Below are positions 10,231 through 21,840 of a stretch of 64,000 nucleotides of DNA, piece by piece. The translations under genes and the position numbers were made by a program. Source of the DNA: Periplaneta americana (Eukaryota; Arthropoda; Insecta; Blattodea; Blattidae); assembly GCF_040183065.1 (NCBI RefSeq), contig NC_091127.1, forward strand, positions 103,958,834 to 104,022,833, in the 5' to 3' direction. Numbering within the stretch: position 1 is the stretch's first letter; each line of letters opens with the position of its first letter. The notes beneath the pieces are model-generated. The model worked only from the letters and a program-made list of their open reading frames with translations, did no database searches and was not told where the DNA came from.

Positions 10231-11802
10231 GAATATCACTTTTTTTTTTTTAAATGTCTCTGGTTGTTTACTTCCAATGTAAATATATATAAAGAGTATT
10301 TCATAATTGAGCACCCACGCGAGCAAGCTTGCGTCTTGCAGAGAACCGGATACAGACACTACAGCTAGTACAGAGTCCGTTCTATCTGTACTGAGGTTGT
10401 GTTGACACTTTGAGAGCACGAGTTGCCCACCTATGGGCATGACTTACGACGTCCTCTTAAAATATGATGATGATGACGACGATAATAACATTTATGATAA
10501 TGATAATTTCAGGTTTAGGCCTCGCCTCTTTTCGTTTCAGTCCACTGTTTCTAGGATCATCGTGAATTTTTTGTTTCCATTCTGCCTTACGTTAAGTGTT
10601 GTTCAGCTGTGCTGTTTTTCTGCATCCTCTTGACGTAATGCTTTCAGTAATTCAATAGAATATGTAGGCTAATTTGTAATAATTTTTAGAATTGGTTGTA
10701 TCCTTTTCTTCGACAATTCCTAGATTCAGTTCATTGATCAGAAGCTTTGATTAAATTTTATTATGATGTGTGCTATGTTTCAAATGCATATTTACACCAA
10801 AACTGGTCTTGCTAAAGACCTTGAGTAGAGTCTCTTTTCTACGGACTGGTACTTCATATGTAATTTATAACTCCCAAAATATCTTGAAAACTTCTGTGTT
10901 CATTGATATATCGTCAGTTTACAAGCAAAACACATTAAGTAAAAAACATCATTTCAGAGAAAAAGACGATTGAATGTTCTTGAAAAAACTCAATCCTCAG
11001 TATATTTTATCAAGGTGTTTCTCTTTATATATGCTTGATTTTCAAATTCTAAGTTTATGCACATATATTATATACACCTTTTTCTCAGGAGTAGTATTTT
11101 GACTCAATGTATTTTGCAAAATGCAAGGGAAGCTGTTACATTTCTTCTGAGATACGATTCTTATACAGTAAATATGATTGACAAAGTTTTTTCGATAAAC
11201 ACGAGACATAATGAGCGTATTCCGAATCTCAGCGCTGAGCAATCTGATGGCATCACGGTGTTCCGAATTTCAACGATGACGTCACTGATGTTCCACCGGT
11301 GTCGCGCCGTTTCCATCAGCTTGCAGAGGTGGTGGCACTCTCCATCAGCCGGCATTAGTGAATCTGATTTCTTCTTGTATAGGCCGGGAATTAGCAGACG
11401 AATGACATCGTACACTGTTGTGTCATGGCGGTGTGTTCTGCTTTGGTTCTGTAATGAGCACAACGTAAAAACAATATGTTAATGGCTTATGAGCGAACAT
11501 GTCAACGGACCAGTTATTACTATTGGTTCAAGAAATAAATTGTTTATGCTCTCTTTTCTTTGAACGAGATGACAGTACGGAAATTTCTCAAAATCTTGCT
11601 AGCGTAGTACAGACAACAACTTTACAGCCACCATGATAGCCATCGAACCTTCCAGCAGTTTTGTTCCTATTTCGCTGCAGCGTGACGTCATTGTTGTTTA
11701 CCGGTCCGGTGAGATGCGGAATATGCTGAATGTGTCAAGATTTTGATTGCGAATTCCATGAAATTATATAAAAATACGGTTCTTTTGTGGGTTTATGTAG
11801 AG
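10231..11802. other. No supported gene; short GAT-like simple repeat
   Basis: A GATGATGATGACGACGATAATAA run lies near 10465-10490, written here only as a simple-repeat stretch. A region at about 11160-11480 is richer in CpG and has overlapping open frames of 141 codons (plus) and 100 codons (minus). Neither shows a domain I recognise, and they shadow each other, so I do not call a gene. Confidence 0.35.
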
Positions 11803-12411
11803 CAGCGTTTTTCAACCTTTTTCAACATTGTGCACACTAATAGTCCAATTTAAAATCACGCGGCACACTCAAACAATCTAAACCAATGCCTTCAAACCAG
11901 AGATGAATCCCCCTTGTAGAGTTTTTTTTTTTTAGGGTTTAGGACGAAATGAGGACCTTAAAATACAAATAAAGCAGATAAATCTACCATCTATCATCAC
12001 TGAGGAAATTGGCATATTCAGATTCTTTACAAAAAAACAGTAAAAGTTCTTTCAGTTCATAAAGCCTTGACAGTACACGACCACGTGGTAACCACCTAAC
12101 TTGTGCGTAAATAAGCAGCTGGATGTATTTAAAAACCATTGCAGAACAGAAGATATGAAAATAATCTTGTTTTTAGTGGCCTTCTTTTTATGTAATTAAC
12201 CATTTTTATCACTGCTGCAATACTTCTGCAAACTCAGGAGCTAGTGACTTCGAAACTAGTGCTTGTATATGGAGAAACAATGTGTAGACATTTTTTACAG
12301 TTCGTTTGCTTTGCTGAGTGCAAACATTCTTTCACTTTTACTTTTCCAATTTTTGCTACGACAACCTTCACTATTTTCATTTTCTCGCGGCACACCGGTT
12401 GAAAATGGCTG
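11803..12411 (-). mobile_element. Short hAT element with 8-bp target duplication
   Basis: The left end CAGCGTTTTTCAACC and the right end GGTTGAAAATGGCTG are imperfect inverted repeats of the Charlie/ZBED5-like hAT type, and both carry an inner GCGGCACAC-like block. The flanking octamers ATGTAGAG and GTGTAGAA agree at six of eight positions, as expected for an old hAT target duplication. The element is about 0.6 kb and keeps only a piece of transposase on the minus strand. Confidence 0.75.
12030..12245 (-). pseudogene. ZBED5/FAM200-like hAT transposase fragment
   Basis: Read on the minus strand, KMVNYIKRRPLKTRLFSYL recalls the conserved MVNFIK.RPL.SRLF segment of ZBED5/FAM200-like hAT proteins. 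Further on, with stops and frame changes, comes a block equivalent to the family's HTEVRWLSRGRVL.R.YELR segment. The BED finger, the catalytic residues and the C-terminal dimerisation region are gone. Confidence 0.65.
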
Positions 12412-13747
12412 GTGTAGAAGGGACCTGAGAGGTCATGGCGTTGGTAAGAGTAGTAGTTAGTCATATGAAGGTCTGGTTTCGATTAATCTGCTAAAAGGAA
12501 AATTGCAAATTTCACTCAACTGTAATAACGTGTCTGTGGAAAGCCAACAACGGCACAGCAAGGGTACCACATGTTAGCTTGTTAGGAGCAGAACTAACTA
12601 CTGAGCCTAGTTTGATTGGAATTGTAACGTATGTACATAGCTATTGATCGTCAACTGAATGCAAGAGCAATTTAGTGTCGCAATGCACATGAAATTAGTT
12701 TCAATACGAAGAGGTGCCACAATTTTCAAATTGTGTTCACAATGAGGGACAGAAATGTGGAGTGGCTTGAGTATTTTCTAAGTCAAAGAATGCCACACTG
12801 CGCATGCTCTGGCCAAAAGCCTGGTTCATACCCTGATGAGATATTCGTTTCTCATTTCTTTTTAAATATTACATATCTGTGCTGAGGAGAAATTAAAACA
12901 TGGAAGGGTTACTATTTAAAATAATTATAAAAATATATAGACGTAAAATTCTGTAGTTTTTTTTTACAAAAAAAAAAAAAAGCCTGAAATATGCTGAAGA
13001 GCCGTGGTTGATATGCGACAAACTGTTTTATTTTACACTTCAGATGGAGGTCAAAGCGAGAGAAATGTTTAGAAAGAATAGAAATTACTTCTCATATTGA
13101 CTGCTACTCAAAATCTTTACTGGTTTTCGAGTTTCGACAAATTAAACAAAGGAGGACTTTCGTCTGGCGGACGTATGTCTGCAGAGAGACTAAAGTTTTG
13201 TCTGTTAGAACTGCTGATTTTCATAGAAATCATCGCGGTGATTTCAAATTTGTTGTTTTGGTTTGTAGTGAAAGACCTGTCCTTCGACAGAAAACTATGA
13301 GGAAAAAGTGAAATATTTTTCTAACGATACAATTTAATTATAGTATATTGTTCCTATCAGATATAATTAATACCTGAGAGATACTATCAACCTCTCTTCG
13401 GCAGTAAATAATTGCTTATGTATGTGGATTTTAGATTCTTCTAGGGTCGAGATGTAATTGAAAGTTGACAGTGACATCATTAAATATTCGTACGATCTGT
13501 CTGGAAATGCCATTAGCTGCTGACACAAGTGATACAATTCACCAAGTCTGGTGTCTTTCTTACAACCCATATATTCATATTTATCAGTTGTGTTCACTAA
13601 AAGGAACTCAATGGCTGATTGAATTTTTTCCCACCAAATTAAACGGCGAGAAGCGTGGCTAGGTGAACTGCTTCACTTTGTTCTCCAGAGACGAGGTGCA
13701 CGACCATATGAGCGGCGAGATGTACAACTCCAACATGTTTTTACCCT
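12412..13747. other. No recognisable feature
   Basis: About 1.3 kb with only short frames (up to 76 codons) that show no recognisable motif. Confidence 0.35.
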
Positions 13748-14021
13748 TAAGGCCCGTATTCACCAACGTCAGTAATATTTACTATTATCTCAGATTTCTA
13801 AGACTCTGGTAATACCATTATCTCGGATAACGCTCAGTTCTGTATTACCACATAATTTATTATCCTGGTTTTCAAAAACTAAGTTTTCGTTTCAGACTGC
13901 ACTTGATCGTTAATTTTTTCATAACGAAGCACGGAAAGCATAGAGGGAAACAATTGAATAACGCCATGGAAACTATAAATTCATGATAAAAATAAACAAG
14001 TTTACGAGTATATATGCAGTG

Positions 14022-14196
14022 ACATAAGTCAGTTTCCGCAAACCTCTTGCTAATTTATTGACAACTTACGGAACATCTGCTCGCTTGGAAAAAAAAATAC
14101 ATAAGTATTTCTCCCATTACAATAATTCACACAGAAAAAAATCAAATCGACATAAACCAGTGTAACTTGTCAATAAATTATCAAAAAAGGTTTGTA
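14022..14196 (-). repeat. Dispersed foldback repeat family B, copy 1
   Basis: This copy begins GTGACATAAGTCAGTTTCCG and contains the inverted pair AATTTATTGACAACTTAC and AACTTGTCAATAAATTATC. Its reverse complement lies at 32262-32441 and includes the same outer segment, so the mobile unit is larger than the visible foldback. It is non-coding. Confidence 0.8.
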
Positions 14197-14263
14197 TATA
14201 TGCGCTTCTGTGTATTTATAGCGCTAACTTATAGGTATATACAATAAATAAATTGGGTAACTA

Positions 14264-15134
14264 CATAGAGGAAGCGAAAAGTTACCGCACTATGCAGAAG
14301 ACGTCGGGGAACAGATAACCCGCAATCCATTGCTCGACTCACCGGTCAGCTGTAGCAGCGCGGGCGGGCCAGGCGTTCAGTTTTATTACGGTAGGCCTAA
14401 AATTCCAAGTGGTGAGGATTGAGTGTGTGGACAGCGGGAAGCGTATGGAGTGTTTAGTTGACGAGTGCAGTGTTTATTGAGTGCACATTATTACGTAGTG
14501 TGCATTACTACACTTGTTATTGAACATTATTTATGTTCGCTGTCAGTATGGTGTCGTATGGTTTTATACAACGAATGTTTCTAGTTGAGACATTTCTCCT
14601 AAAAAATAAATTGTATGACTGTACTGTTCGCAAATTTCTACATCAGTTTCATGACGCTCCAATGCCTTCGAGACAATACAGAACCAAGTTATTCAGAAAA
14701 TGGCGAGAAACAGGGTTTGTTTTAAACAAAAAGAGAGAACCACGGAAGAGGGTATTAACAGAGGAGAAGATTGCAGATATTCAAGCAAGAATTTAAACCA
14801 GCCCGAGGAAATCTTCACGCTGATAGAATGAAATCAGACGAGTGATATATGAAATTTCAGAGGTGGCGATACAACGAGCGTTTCGGATACAGCGTTTGTA
14901 TCGAGAAAGCTGGACATCATTTTCAACAGCTGCTCTGATGAAAGGTGAGATTTTTTTAACTTCCTTCATTCCTTAGGTAACTCTTAGCTAATAATTTAGG
15001 TCTACGTAATGAAACTGAATGCTCGGTCCGCACGCGCTGCTACAGCTGACCGGTGAGTCGAGGAATGGATTGCTTGCAATCTGTTCCCCGACGGCCCCTG
15101 TAAAGTGCTGTAATTTTTTGCTGCCCCTCTCTGG
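14264..15134 (+). mobile_element. DUF4817-type TIR transposon nested in a Harbinger-like element
   Basis: The ends are imperfect inverted repeats of more than 100 bp. They share GTCGGGGAACAGAT, CAATCCATT and the block CGACTCACCGGTCAGCTGTA with its mirror TACAGCTGACCGGTGAGTCG. TA flanks both ends (14262-14263 and 15135-15136). Length is 871 bp. The interior keeps the first part of a transposase. Its terminal sequence is unlike those of the other DUF4817-type elements in the window, so it is a separate family. Confidence 0.8.
14548..14925 (+). pseudogene. Transposase N-terminal HTH fragment
   Basis: From MVSYGFIQRMFLVETFL the protein runs through a helix-turn-helix with PMPSRQYRTKLFRKWRETG to KRVLTEEKIADIQARI, where a TAA stops the frame at 14796. 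Beyond the stop, degraded continuation in other frames (SPRKSSR, then AIQRA and RIQRLYRE) extends to about 14925. This is the N-terminal DNA-binding part of a DUF4817-type transposase of the IS630/Tc1/mariner group. No DDE catalytic residues remain. Confidence 0.75.
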
Positions 15135-15587
15135 TATAAACAATAGGTATTGTAGAGTATTCAGCTTACCTATTTGTTGTAAATTCCAGGTTATGTTCTA
15201 TCATTGATAAGACTGATAAAGCTGAATTTTTAGATAATCTAAAATGTGTTACAAAATCTGAGTCATCGTAGTCCTGAAAGTATGTGGCGCGTTCTTTTAG
15301 CCACCTAGGACGTCATCTTTTGTACTCTTGGTCATATTCCTCATCACCGTCATTTTCCCTGTCATCAATTAAATATTCCAGTCTTTTACGCGCCATCTTG
15401 TTATTCCGATTATCTCAGTTTTTCCTATTTTATCGGCCAACATTTCTCCGGTAAAATTTTAAACCGAGATAATCCCAATTAACCGAGATAATTTTGTTGG
15501 TGAATACAAATGTAGCTATTACCTAAGCTTTTGTAGCTAAAAACGTAGAGATAAAATTTTTACCGACGTTGGTGAATACGGCCCTAA

Positions 15588-15789
15588 GACCGCAACGCTA
15601 CAATGCGGGGACTCAATAGTTATTGATCCTATTATTTGACAAAATTTTCTCCTAATGAATTGCCTGATCTATAGTGTAAAGATAGAAAAGGTATCCATTT
15701 ACACTCCATAAAGGCGCGATGGGGAACCTATGCTTTCATGACCTCGGCATCTAGAATGAGGTGGTGTTCTCGGCTCTCCGATCTCTTTT
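15588..15789. other. No recognisable feature
   Basis: Short unique-looking spacer after the Harbinger-like element. Confidence 0.3.
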
Positions 15790-16322
15790 TATCAACAGTA
15801 ATCTCACTAGACGTTTTGATTTATCTAGAGAAAATCAAAACTCGAGTGGGATTTAATTGACTATTACACGATTAGAAGAAAGTATATAAAGATTAGAAGT
15901 AACGAAGTACTCCAATACAATAAAATATTAATTGACTTACGAAAATACAACTGTCTTCAAATGTATTATTGTACCATCTCAACATTACAAATATTACGCT
16001 AGATGCATGCTAGATGGCAGTAGTGAGCAATGCCTTCTCGTCGAGAAGTTCTCGATCTATTATACACGATGGTAATGTTACTAGTCAAGAAGGCTTTGTT
16101 GATTCAGTTTCATTTTTATTAAAATGCAACATTCCACTTCAATTATCCGAATCCCAGTAATCAACGTCACTTGACAGATGATTTTCAATAAATCTTAATA
16201 TTAAACAATCTCTGATACGTGACTATCCATAATATCATATAGCAGAAGCTATAACATAACCTAACTAATATACACAAGTGTTAGAAAAGTTTTAATTAAC
16301 GACGATGACATAAAAAATAAAC

Positions 16323-16638
16323 ATGAATAATTTTAAAAGGAATAATTATTGAATGTACAATTTTAAAATTTGAATGTGGTTGGTGGTTCAATTGATGTTA
16401 TATTGGACGTGTGCGTAATAAAAGTGGAACTCGTTGATGTAGGCCTACATGGTGTATTCAACTTATTCAGAATTTCCGAATGAATAATTTTAAAAGGAAT
16501 AATTATTGAATGTACAATTTTCAAATTTGAATATGGTTGGTGGTTCAATTGATGTTATATTGGACGTGTGCGTAATAAAAGTGGAACTCGTTGATGTAGG
16601 CCTACATGGTGTATTCAACTTATTCAGGATTTCCGAAT
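16323..16638. repeat. Near-identical 157-bp tandem duplication
   Basis: The unit starting ATGAATAATTTTAAAAGGAA occurs at 16323 and again at 16480. The copies differ at only about three positions (for example AAAATTTGAATGTGG versus CAAATTTGAATATGG), so the duplication is recent. Confidence 0.95.
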
Positions 16639-16771
16639 GGTGCTCTTCATTTATTTGTAAATCGGATTTCAGAAGATGCATAGGTATGATAAGTGATTTT
16701 TATTAATTCTTGTTCTTGAATGCCAATGCGAGTCATATTTGAAACTGCTGTGCATCGACTGGAGTGGTTTG

Positions 16772-16775
<4 letters not shown>

Positions 16776-16811
<36 letters not shown>
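16776..16811. repeat. AT microsatellite
   Basis: An (AT)n tract of about 18 units. Confidence 0.9.
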
Positions 16812-16813
<2 letters not shown>

Positions 16814-17000
16814 ACGTCCAGACCAGCGCAGATTCAAATGTTGGCAAACAAAGAAACAAATGCTAGGGACGCGATAAAATTGTGCGATAAGCAGCCATGA
16901 TTGGTTAAAATACGTCCTTTCGTACCGTTTTATTGGTCAAAAGTAGTATGACGTAGTAAGAGTGTAATAGTCTCCGGGAAACACCCGGTACTCAATTTGA

Positions 17001-17432
17001 CAACCTGATCTCTGACTTGTGTGAGTTAATGTACCTAATACGTTTTCCTCTATTCTGTGTATTTTATTGAAATATGAACTCACACATTTAAAGAATTCAT
17101 TTTTTCATTGTCTGTGCTATGATACTACAAAACATTACTTATGATTTAGTATTGTCAAGAAAGGTTAAAACTTTGCTTTAGATGTACAGTATTTATCTGG
17201 ATTTAAATATGAGATTCTAGGGTTGTCTACAGGCATACAGGTTGATAAAAGTTAAGAAAAACACCCCCGTCTAAAAAATGTGAGATAAGTCTTTTCGGAA
17301 ACTACGCCAAATATTGCTAATTTAATTCAAAACAATGAAACTACATTATTGATTCGTTTGTGTATGGGGTGGCAGAATGCGTTCCTTTTTTGTCCACAAT
17401 ATTTCCTAAAGAACATGGTAAACGTATTGTTT
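17001..17432. other. No recognisable feature
   Basis: AT-rich spacer ending in AACGTATTGTTT (17421-17432), which is the left target duplication of the next SINE. Confidence 0.35.
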
Positions 17433-17758
17433 AAAATTAAAATATTTATAAATCCGCGGCGCAACAGCCCATTAAGAGCAAGGGCCGACCAGCCGACTGC
17501 TAGCTTCACGTTCACATGCCTCCGCAGAGGTGATCGTTCACCTCGTGTGGTTAGAACGATAATCCCACCACTCGTTACAGCTGGTTATCTTAACCAGATT
17601 TCGCTACTCAAATGCATCACGAGTACACCGGTGGACACCGGTACCATACACTGGCGGAAATTTCATGAGAAAATTTCTTCTCCCAAGAGGATTCGAATCC
17701 TCGCGCATTCCGTAACGGGAGACATGATGCCTAGACAACAACGCGACGGCGCGGGACA
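17433..17758 (-). mobile_element. tRNA-derived SINE, family 5 (minus)
   Basis: On the minus strand the head starts TCCCGCGCCGTCGCG, with an A-box-like TTGTTGTCTAGGC and a B box GAGGATTCGAATCCT. It ends at GTTGCGCCGCGG plus an AT-rich tail. The internal CACTGGCGGAAATTTCATGA block and the CGCGGCGC end are features I recall from a SINE family widespread in insects. AACGTATTGTTT (17421-17432) and AACTTATTGTTT (17759-17770) form a 12-bp target duplication with one mismatch. A plus-strand frame of 159 codons across it is not a gene. Confidence 0.8.
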
Positions 17759-17770
17759 AACTTATTGTTT

Positions 17771-17915
17771 GCGAAGTTTAATTAAAAATGTTGGTTCGTT
17801 GCTAACGTCTCCAGGCATAACTTACTAAGACATACCTGAACTGTGTTTGACGTGCAAAGGATTCCGTTTCTGAGATGGAGGTACATCAGATTGCAGAATG
17901 ATATGTGAGGTTGAG
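17771..17915. other. Spacer before the satellite
   Basis: Short sequence with no recognised feature between the SINE and the satellite array. Confidence 0.3.
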
Positions 17916-20427
17916 TACTAACAGAGCTAAATTGTAACATGGATGAAATGTTATTGATACAGTTTGTCTGGACCTATTGTCCTACTGACAGAGCTAAATT
18001 ATAACGTGGATGAAATGTTATTGATACATTTTGTCTGGATCTATTATCCATACTAACAGAGCTAAATTAAACGTGGATGAAATGTTATTGATGCATTTTG
18101 TCTGGAACTATTATCCTACTGACAGAGCTAAATTATAACGTGGATGAAATGTTATTGATACAGTTTGTCTGGACCTATTGTACTACTGACAGAGCTAAAT
18201 TATAACGTGGATGAAATGTTATTGATACATTTTGTCTGGATCTATTATCCATACTAACAGAGCTAAATTAAACGTGGATGAAATGTTATTGATGCATTTT
18301 GTCTGGAACTATTATCCTACTGACACAGCTAAATTATAACGTGGATGAAATGTTATTGATACAGTTTGTCTGGACCTATTGTCCTACTGACAGAGCTAAA
18401 TTATAACGTGGATGAAATGTTATTGATACATTTTGTCTGGATCTATTATCCATACTAACAGAGCTAAATTAAACGTTGATGAAATGTTATTGATACATTT
18501 TGTCTGGAACTATTATCCTACTGACAGAGCTAAATTGTAACGTGGATGAAATGTTATTGATACAGTTTGTCTAGACCTATTGTCCTACTGACAGAGCTAA
18601 ATTATAACGTGGATGAAATGTTATTGATACATTTTGTCTGGATCTATTATCCATACTAACAGAGCTAAGTTAAACGTTGATGAAATGTTATTGATACATT
18701 TTGTCTGGAACTATTATCCTACTGACAGAGCTAAATTATAACGTGGATAAAATGTTATCGATACATTTTGTCTGCCCCTATTATCCATACTGATAGAGCT
18801 AAATTATAACGTGGATGATATGTTATTGATACATTTTGTCTGGACCTATTATCCATACTGACAGAGCTAAATTGTAACGTGGATGGGATGTTATTGATAC
18901 ATTTTGTCTGAAATTATTATCCATACTGACAGACCTAAATTATAACGTGGATGAAATGTTATTGATACATTTTGTCTGGACCTATTATCTATACTGACAG
19001 AGCTAAATTGTAACTTGGATGGGATGTTATTGATACATTTTGTCTGGAATTATTATGCATACTGACAGAGCTAAATTATAACGTGGATGAAATGTTATTA
19101 ATACACTTTGTCTGGACCTATTATCCTTACTGACAGAGCTAAATTGTAACGTGGATGAAATGTTATTGATACATTTTATCTAGACCTATTATCCAGATTG
19201 ACAGAGCTAAATTGTAACGTGGATGGGATGTTATTGATACATTTTGTCTGGACTTATTATCCATACTGACAGAGCTAAATTATAACGTGGATGAAATGTT
19301 ATTGATACATTTTGTCTGGACCTATTATCCATACTGACAGAGCTAAATTGTAATGTGGATGGGATGTTATTGATACATTTTGTCTGGACCTATTATCCAT
19401 ACTGACAGAGCTAAATTATAACATGGATGGAATGTTATTGATAAATTTTGTCTAGATCTATTATCTATACTGACAGAGCTAAATTGTAAATTGGTTGGGA
19501 TGTTATTGATACATTTTGTCTGGACCTATAATCCATACTGACAGAGCTCAATTATAACGTGGATGAAATGTTATTGATACATTTTGTCTAGACCTATTAT
19601 CCATACTGACAGAGCTAAATTGTAACGTGGATGGGATGTTATTGATAGATTTTGTCTGGACTTATTATCCATACTGACAGAGCTAAATGATAACGTGGAT
19701 GAAATGTTATTGATACATTTTGTCTGAATCTATTATCCATACTGACAGAGCTAAATGATAACGTGGATGAAATGTTATTGATACATTTTGTCTGGACCTA
19801 GGATTATCCATACTGACAGAGCTAAATTGTAACGTGGATGATATGTTATTGATACATTTTGTCTGGACCTATTATCCATACTGACAGAGCTAAATTGTAA
19901 CGTGGATGGGATGTTATTGATTTTGTCTGGACTTATTATCCATACTGACAGAGCTAAATGATAACGTGGATGAAATGTTATTGATACATTTTGTCTGAAC
20001 CTATTATCCATACTGACAGAGCTAAATGATAACGTGGATGAAATGTTATTGATACATTTTGTCTGGACCTATTATCCATACTGACAGAGCTAAATTATAA
20101 CGTGGATGAAATGTTATTGATACATATTTTGTCTGGACCTATTATCCATAGTGACAGAGCTAAATTATAACGTGGATGAAATGTTATTGATACATTTTGT
20201 CTGGACCTATTATCCATACTGACAGAGCTAAATTGTAATGTGGATGGGATGTTATTGACACATTTTGTCTGGAGCCTTATTATTCGTACTAACAAAGCTA
20301 AATTATAACTTGGATGAAATGTTATTGATACATTTTATCTGGAGCCCTGGTATTCATACTGACAGAACTAAATTGTAACGTGCATGAGATGTTATTGATA
20401 CATTTTGTCTGGAACCCTATTATTCAT
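17916..20427. repeat. Satellite array, 68-bp monomer, about 37 copies
   Basis: The monomer ACTGACAGAGCTAAATTATA, ACGTGGATGAAATGTTATTG, ATACATTTTGTCTGGACCTA, TTATCCAT is repeated head to tail for about 2.5 kb. In the first third three variants alternate in a fixed order (GATACAG..CCTATTGTC; GATACAT..TCTATTATC; a TTAAACG variant), giving a higher-order unit of about 202 bp repeated about four times (17983-18720). Further on, ATGAAATG and ATGGGATG monomers alternate, giving an approximate 136-bp dimer. The right end is more diverged (GGAGCCCTGG, GGAACCC). Minus-strand frames of 66-78 codons here are repeat artefacts. Confidence 0.95.
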
Positions 20428-20800
20428 GGACAAGGCTCTTTTGCTTGCAGTAAATCTACGACATGGAATCTCTTGCGTTACTTTTCTTCTTAAGCATGCC
20501 TAAGTCCCTTAAAAATCCAGGGCCTTCGGATTGGCTTTAGCGTGCAGACCTCAAATTTAATGGCAAACATGCATTTAAACATTCGGGATGACTTATAAGA
20601 AAATGTAAATGTGTGTTATTGTGCTTTGGTTTAAATGTTATAGTTTTCCGTACGTCAGTAAATATTTGTTGATGGTTGCCTAACACGTGCCTGAAAAGAG
20701 TTCATACACTCCTAGAGTCGAGTTTGTAAGCACGCAGACTGGAGCTAGGAAGCAGGTGCAATGTCTTGTGGTCGATACTCCCCCAACCCCTCCCCCCCCA
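20428..20800. other. Satellite flank, no recognisable feature
   Basis: Non-repetitive sequence between the satellite and the pyrimidine tract. I see no gene. Confidence 0.35.
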
Positions 20801-21840
20801 TAACCTGCCTGCTTCGTATTTGGTTTGTGTTTTACTTGTCTCTGTTTTTTTCGCCTTATTTACTGCTTCTGTTTGAGTCTTTTTACGTCTGTTATTTGTC
20901 TCATTTCCCCTTTACTGGCAGACTTACCTATTCTACGTTTTTTAATACTTCTTCTTTTTATATTGTTTCTTTCACTTATATGTCTTTTTCTTTGTTTCCC
21001 TGTGGTTTTTTTAGTTGTAAGATTTTTCTTTTTCTTTATCTCTCCTCTTTTTCACTTTCTTTGTATATTTCTTTCCTCCTTTTTTTAAGTTTCTTTTTTT
21101 TCACGTTTTTTTTGCTTGTTTCTTCTTTTCTATTTTCTTTCACTCCTTTTTGTCTTCTTCATTCTTCTTAATTTTCCTCTTATTCTTTCTTTCGTTGATT
21201 TATTAGTTCTTTCTTTCTTTCGTTGATTTATTAGTTCTTTCTTCCTTTCATTGATTTATCAGTTCTTCCTTTTTCTTTCTTTCTTTCTTTCTTTCTTTCT
21301 TTGATTTATTACTTCTTTCTTTCGTTGATTTATTACTTCTTTCTTTCGTTGATTTATTAGTTCTTTCTTTCTTTCGTTGAGTTATTAGTTCTTTCTTTCT
21401 TTCGTTGATTTATTAGTTATTTCTTTCTTTCTTTCTTTCTTTCTTTCTTTCGTTGATTTATTAGTTCTTTCTTTCATTCTGTCGTTGATTTATTAGTCCT
21501 TTCTTTTTTCTTTCTTTCTTTCATTGATTTATTAGTTATTTCTTTCTTTCTTTCGTTGATTTATTAGTTCTTTCTTTCTTTGTTTGTTTCTTTCTGTCGT
21601 TGATTTATTAGTCCTTTCTTTCTTTCATTGATTTATTAGTTCTTTCTTTCTTTCATTGATTTATTAGTTATTTCTTTCTTTCTTTTTTCCTTCTTTCTGT
21701 TATTTTCTTTATTACTATTTTTGCTCTTTTTTACATACTTTCACTTTTCTCTCATTTTCTCTTTTCTACAGTTCTTCCTTTCTGTTTTCTTTGTTCATTT
21801 TCTACTTTGTTTCTTTCTTTTCCGTTAAATATTAGCAGTG
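20801..21840. repeat. Kilobase-scale pyrimidine tract with CTTT microsatellites
   Basis: The plus strand is overwhelmingly C and T for about 1 kb. From 21170 to 21690 it is organised as CTTTCTTTCGTTGATTTATT-type units with TAGTT, about 27-45 bp each, in which the GTTGATTTATTAGTT core alternates with variable (CTTT)n runs. Frames rich in Phe, Ser and Leu across 20761-21171 are consequences of the composition. Confidence 0.9.

Larger units (their letters stand above)
13751..15584. mobile_element. Probable PIF/Harbinger element holding other insertions
   Basis: The left end GGCCCGTATTCACCAACGTC and the right end GACGTTGGTGAATACGGCCC are inverted repeats, each flanked by TAA (13748-13750 and 15585-15587). 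A TAA/TTA three-base duplication is the hallmark of PIF/Harbinger elements. Subterminal ATTATCTCGG and CCGAGATAAT motifs recur on both sides. No PIF nuclease is visible. The interior is occupied by a dispersed repeat (14022-14196) and a complete DUF4817-type insertion (14264-15134). Confidence 0.65.
15790..17000. repeat. Long unclassified repeat, about 1.2 kb
   Basis: The stretch from about TCTCACTAGACGTTTTGATT to about 17000 reads like a repeat I associate with cockroach sequence, though this is recollection and not a search. It has no inverted-repeat ends or coding motifs that I can see. It contains a 157-bp tandem duplication (16323-16638) and a TA tract (16776-16811). Confidence 0.4.

Noticed and set aside
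11057..11482. Overlapping 141-codon (plus) and 100-codon (minus) frames
   Set aside because: They overlap on opposite strands, neither has a recognisable domain, and there are no splice or promoter signals to favour one.
17349..17828. 159-codon plus-strand frame
   Set aside because: It runs antisense through the SINE at 17433-17758; the reading is incidental.
17916..20427. Regularly spaced repeats that might suggest a CRISPR array
   Set aside because: The whole 68-bp unit is repeated. There are no unique spacers between short repeats, and the setting is an insect genome, so it is a satellite.
20761..21171. 136-codon plus-strand frame rich in Phe, Ser and Leu
   Set aside because: It arises from the pyrimidine-rich composition of the region and has no recognisable domain.
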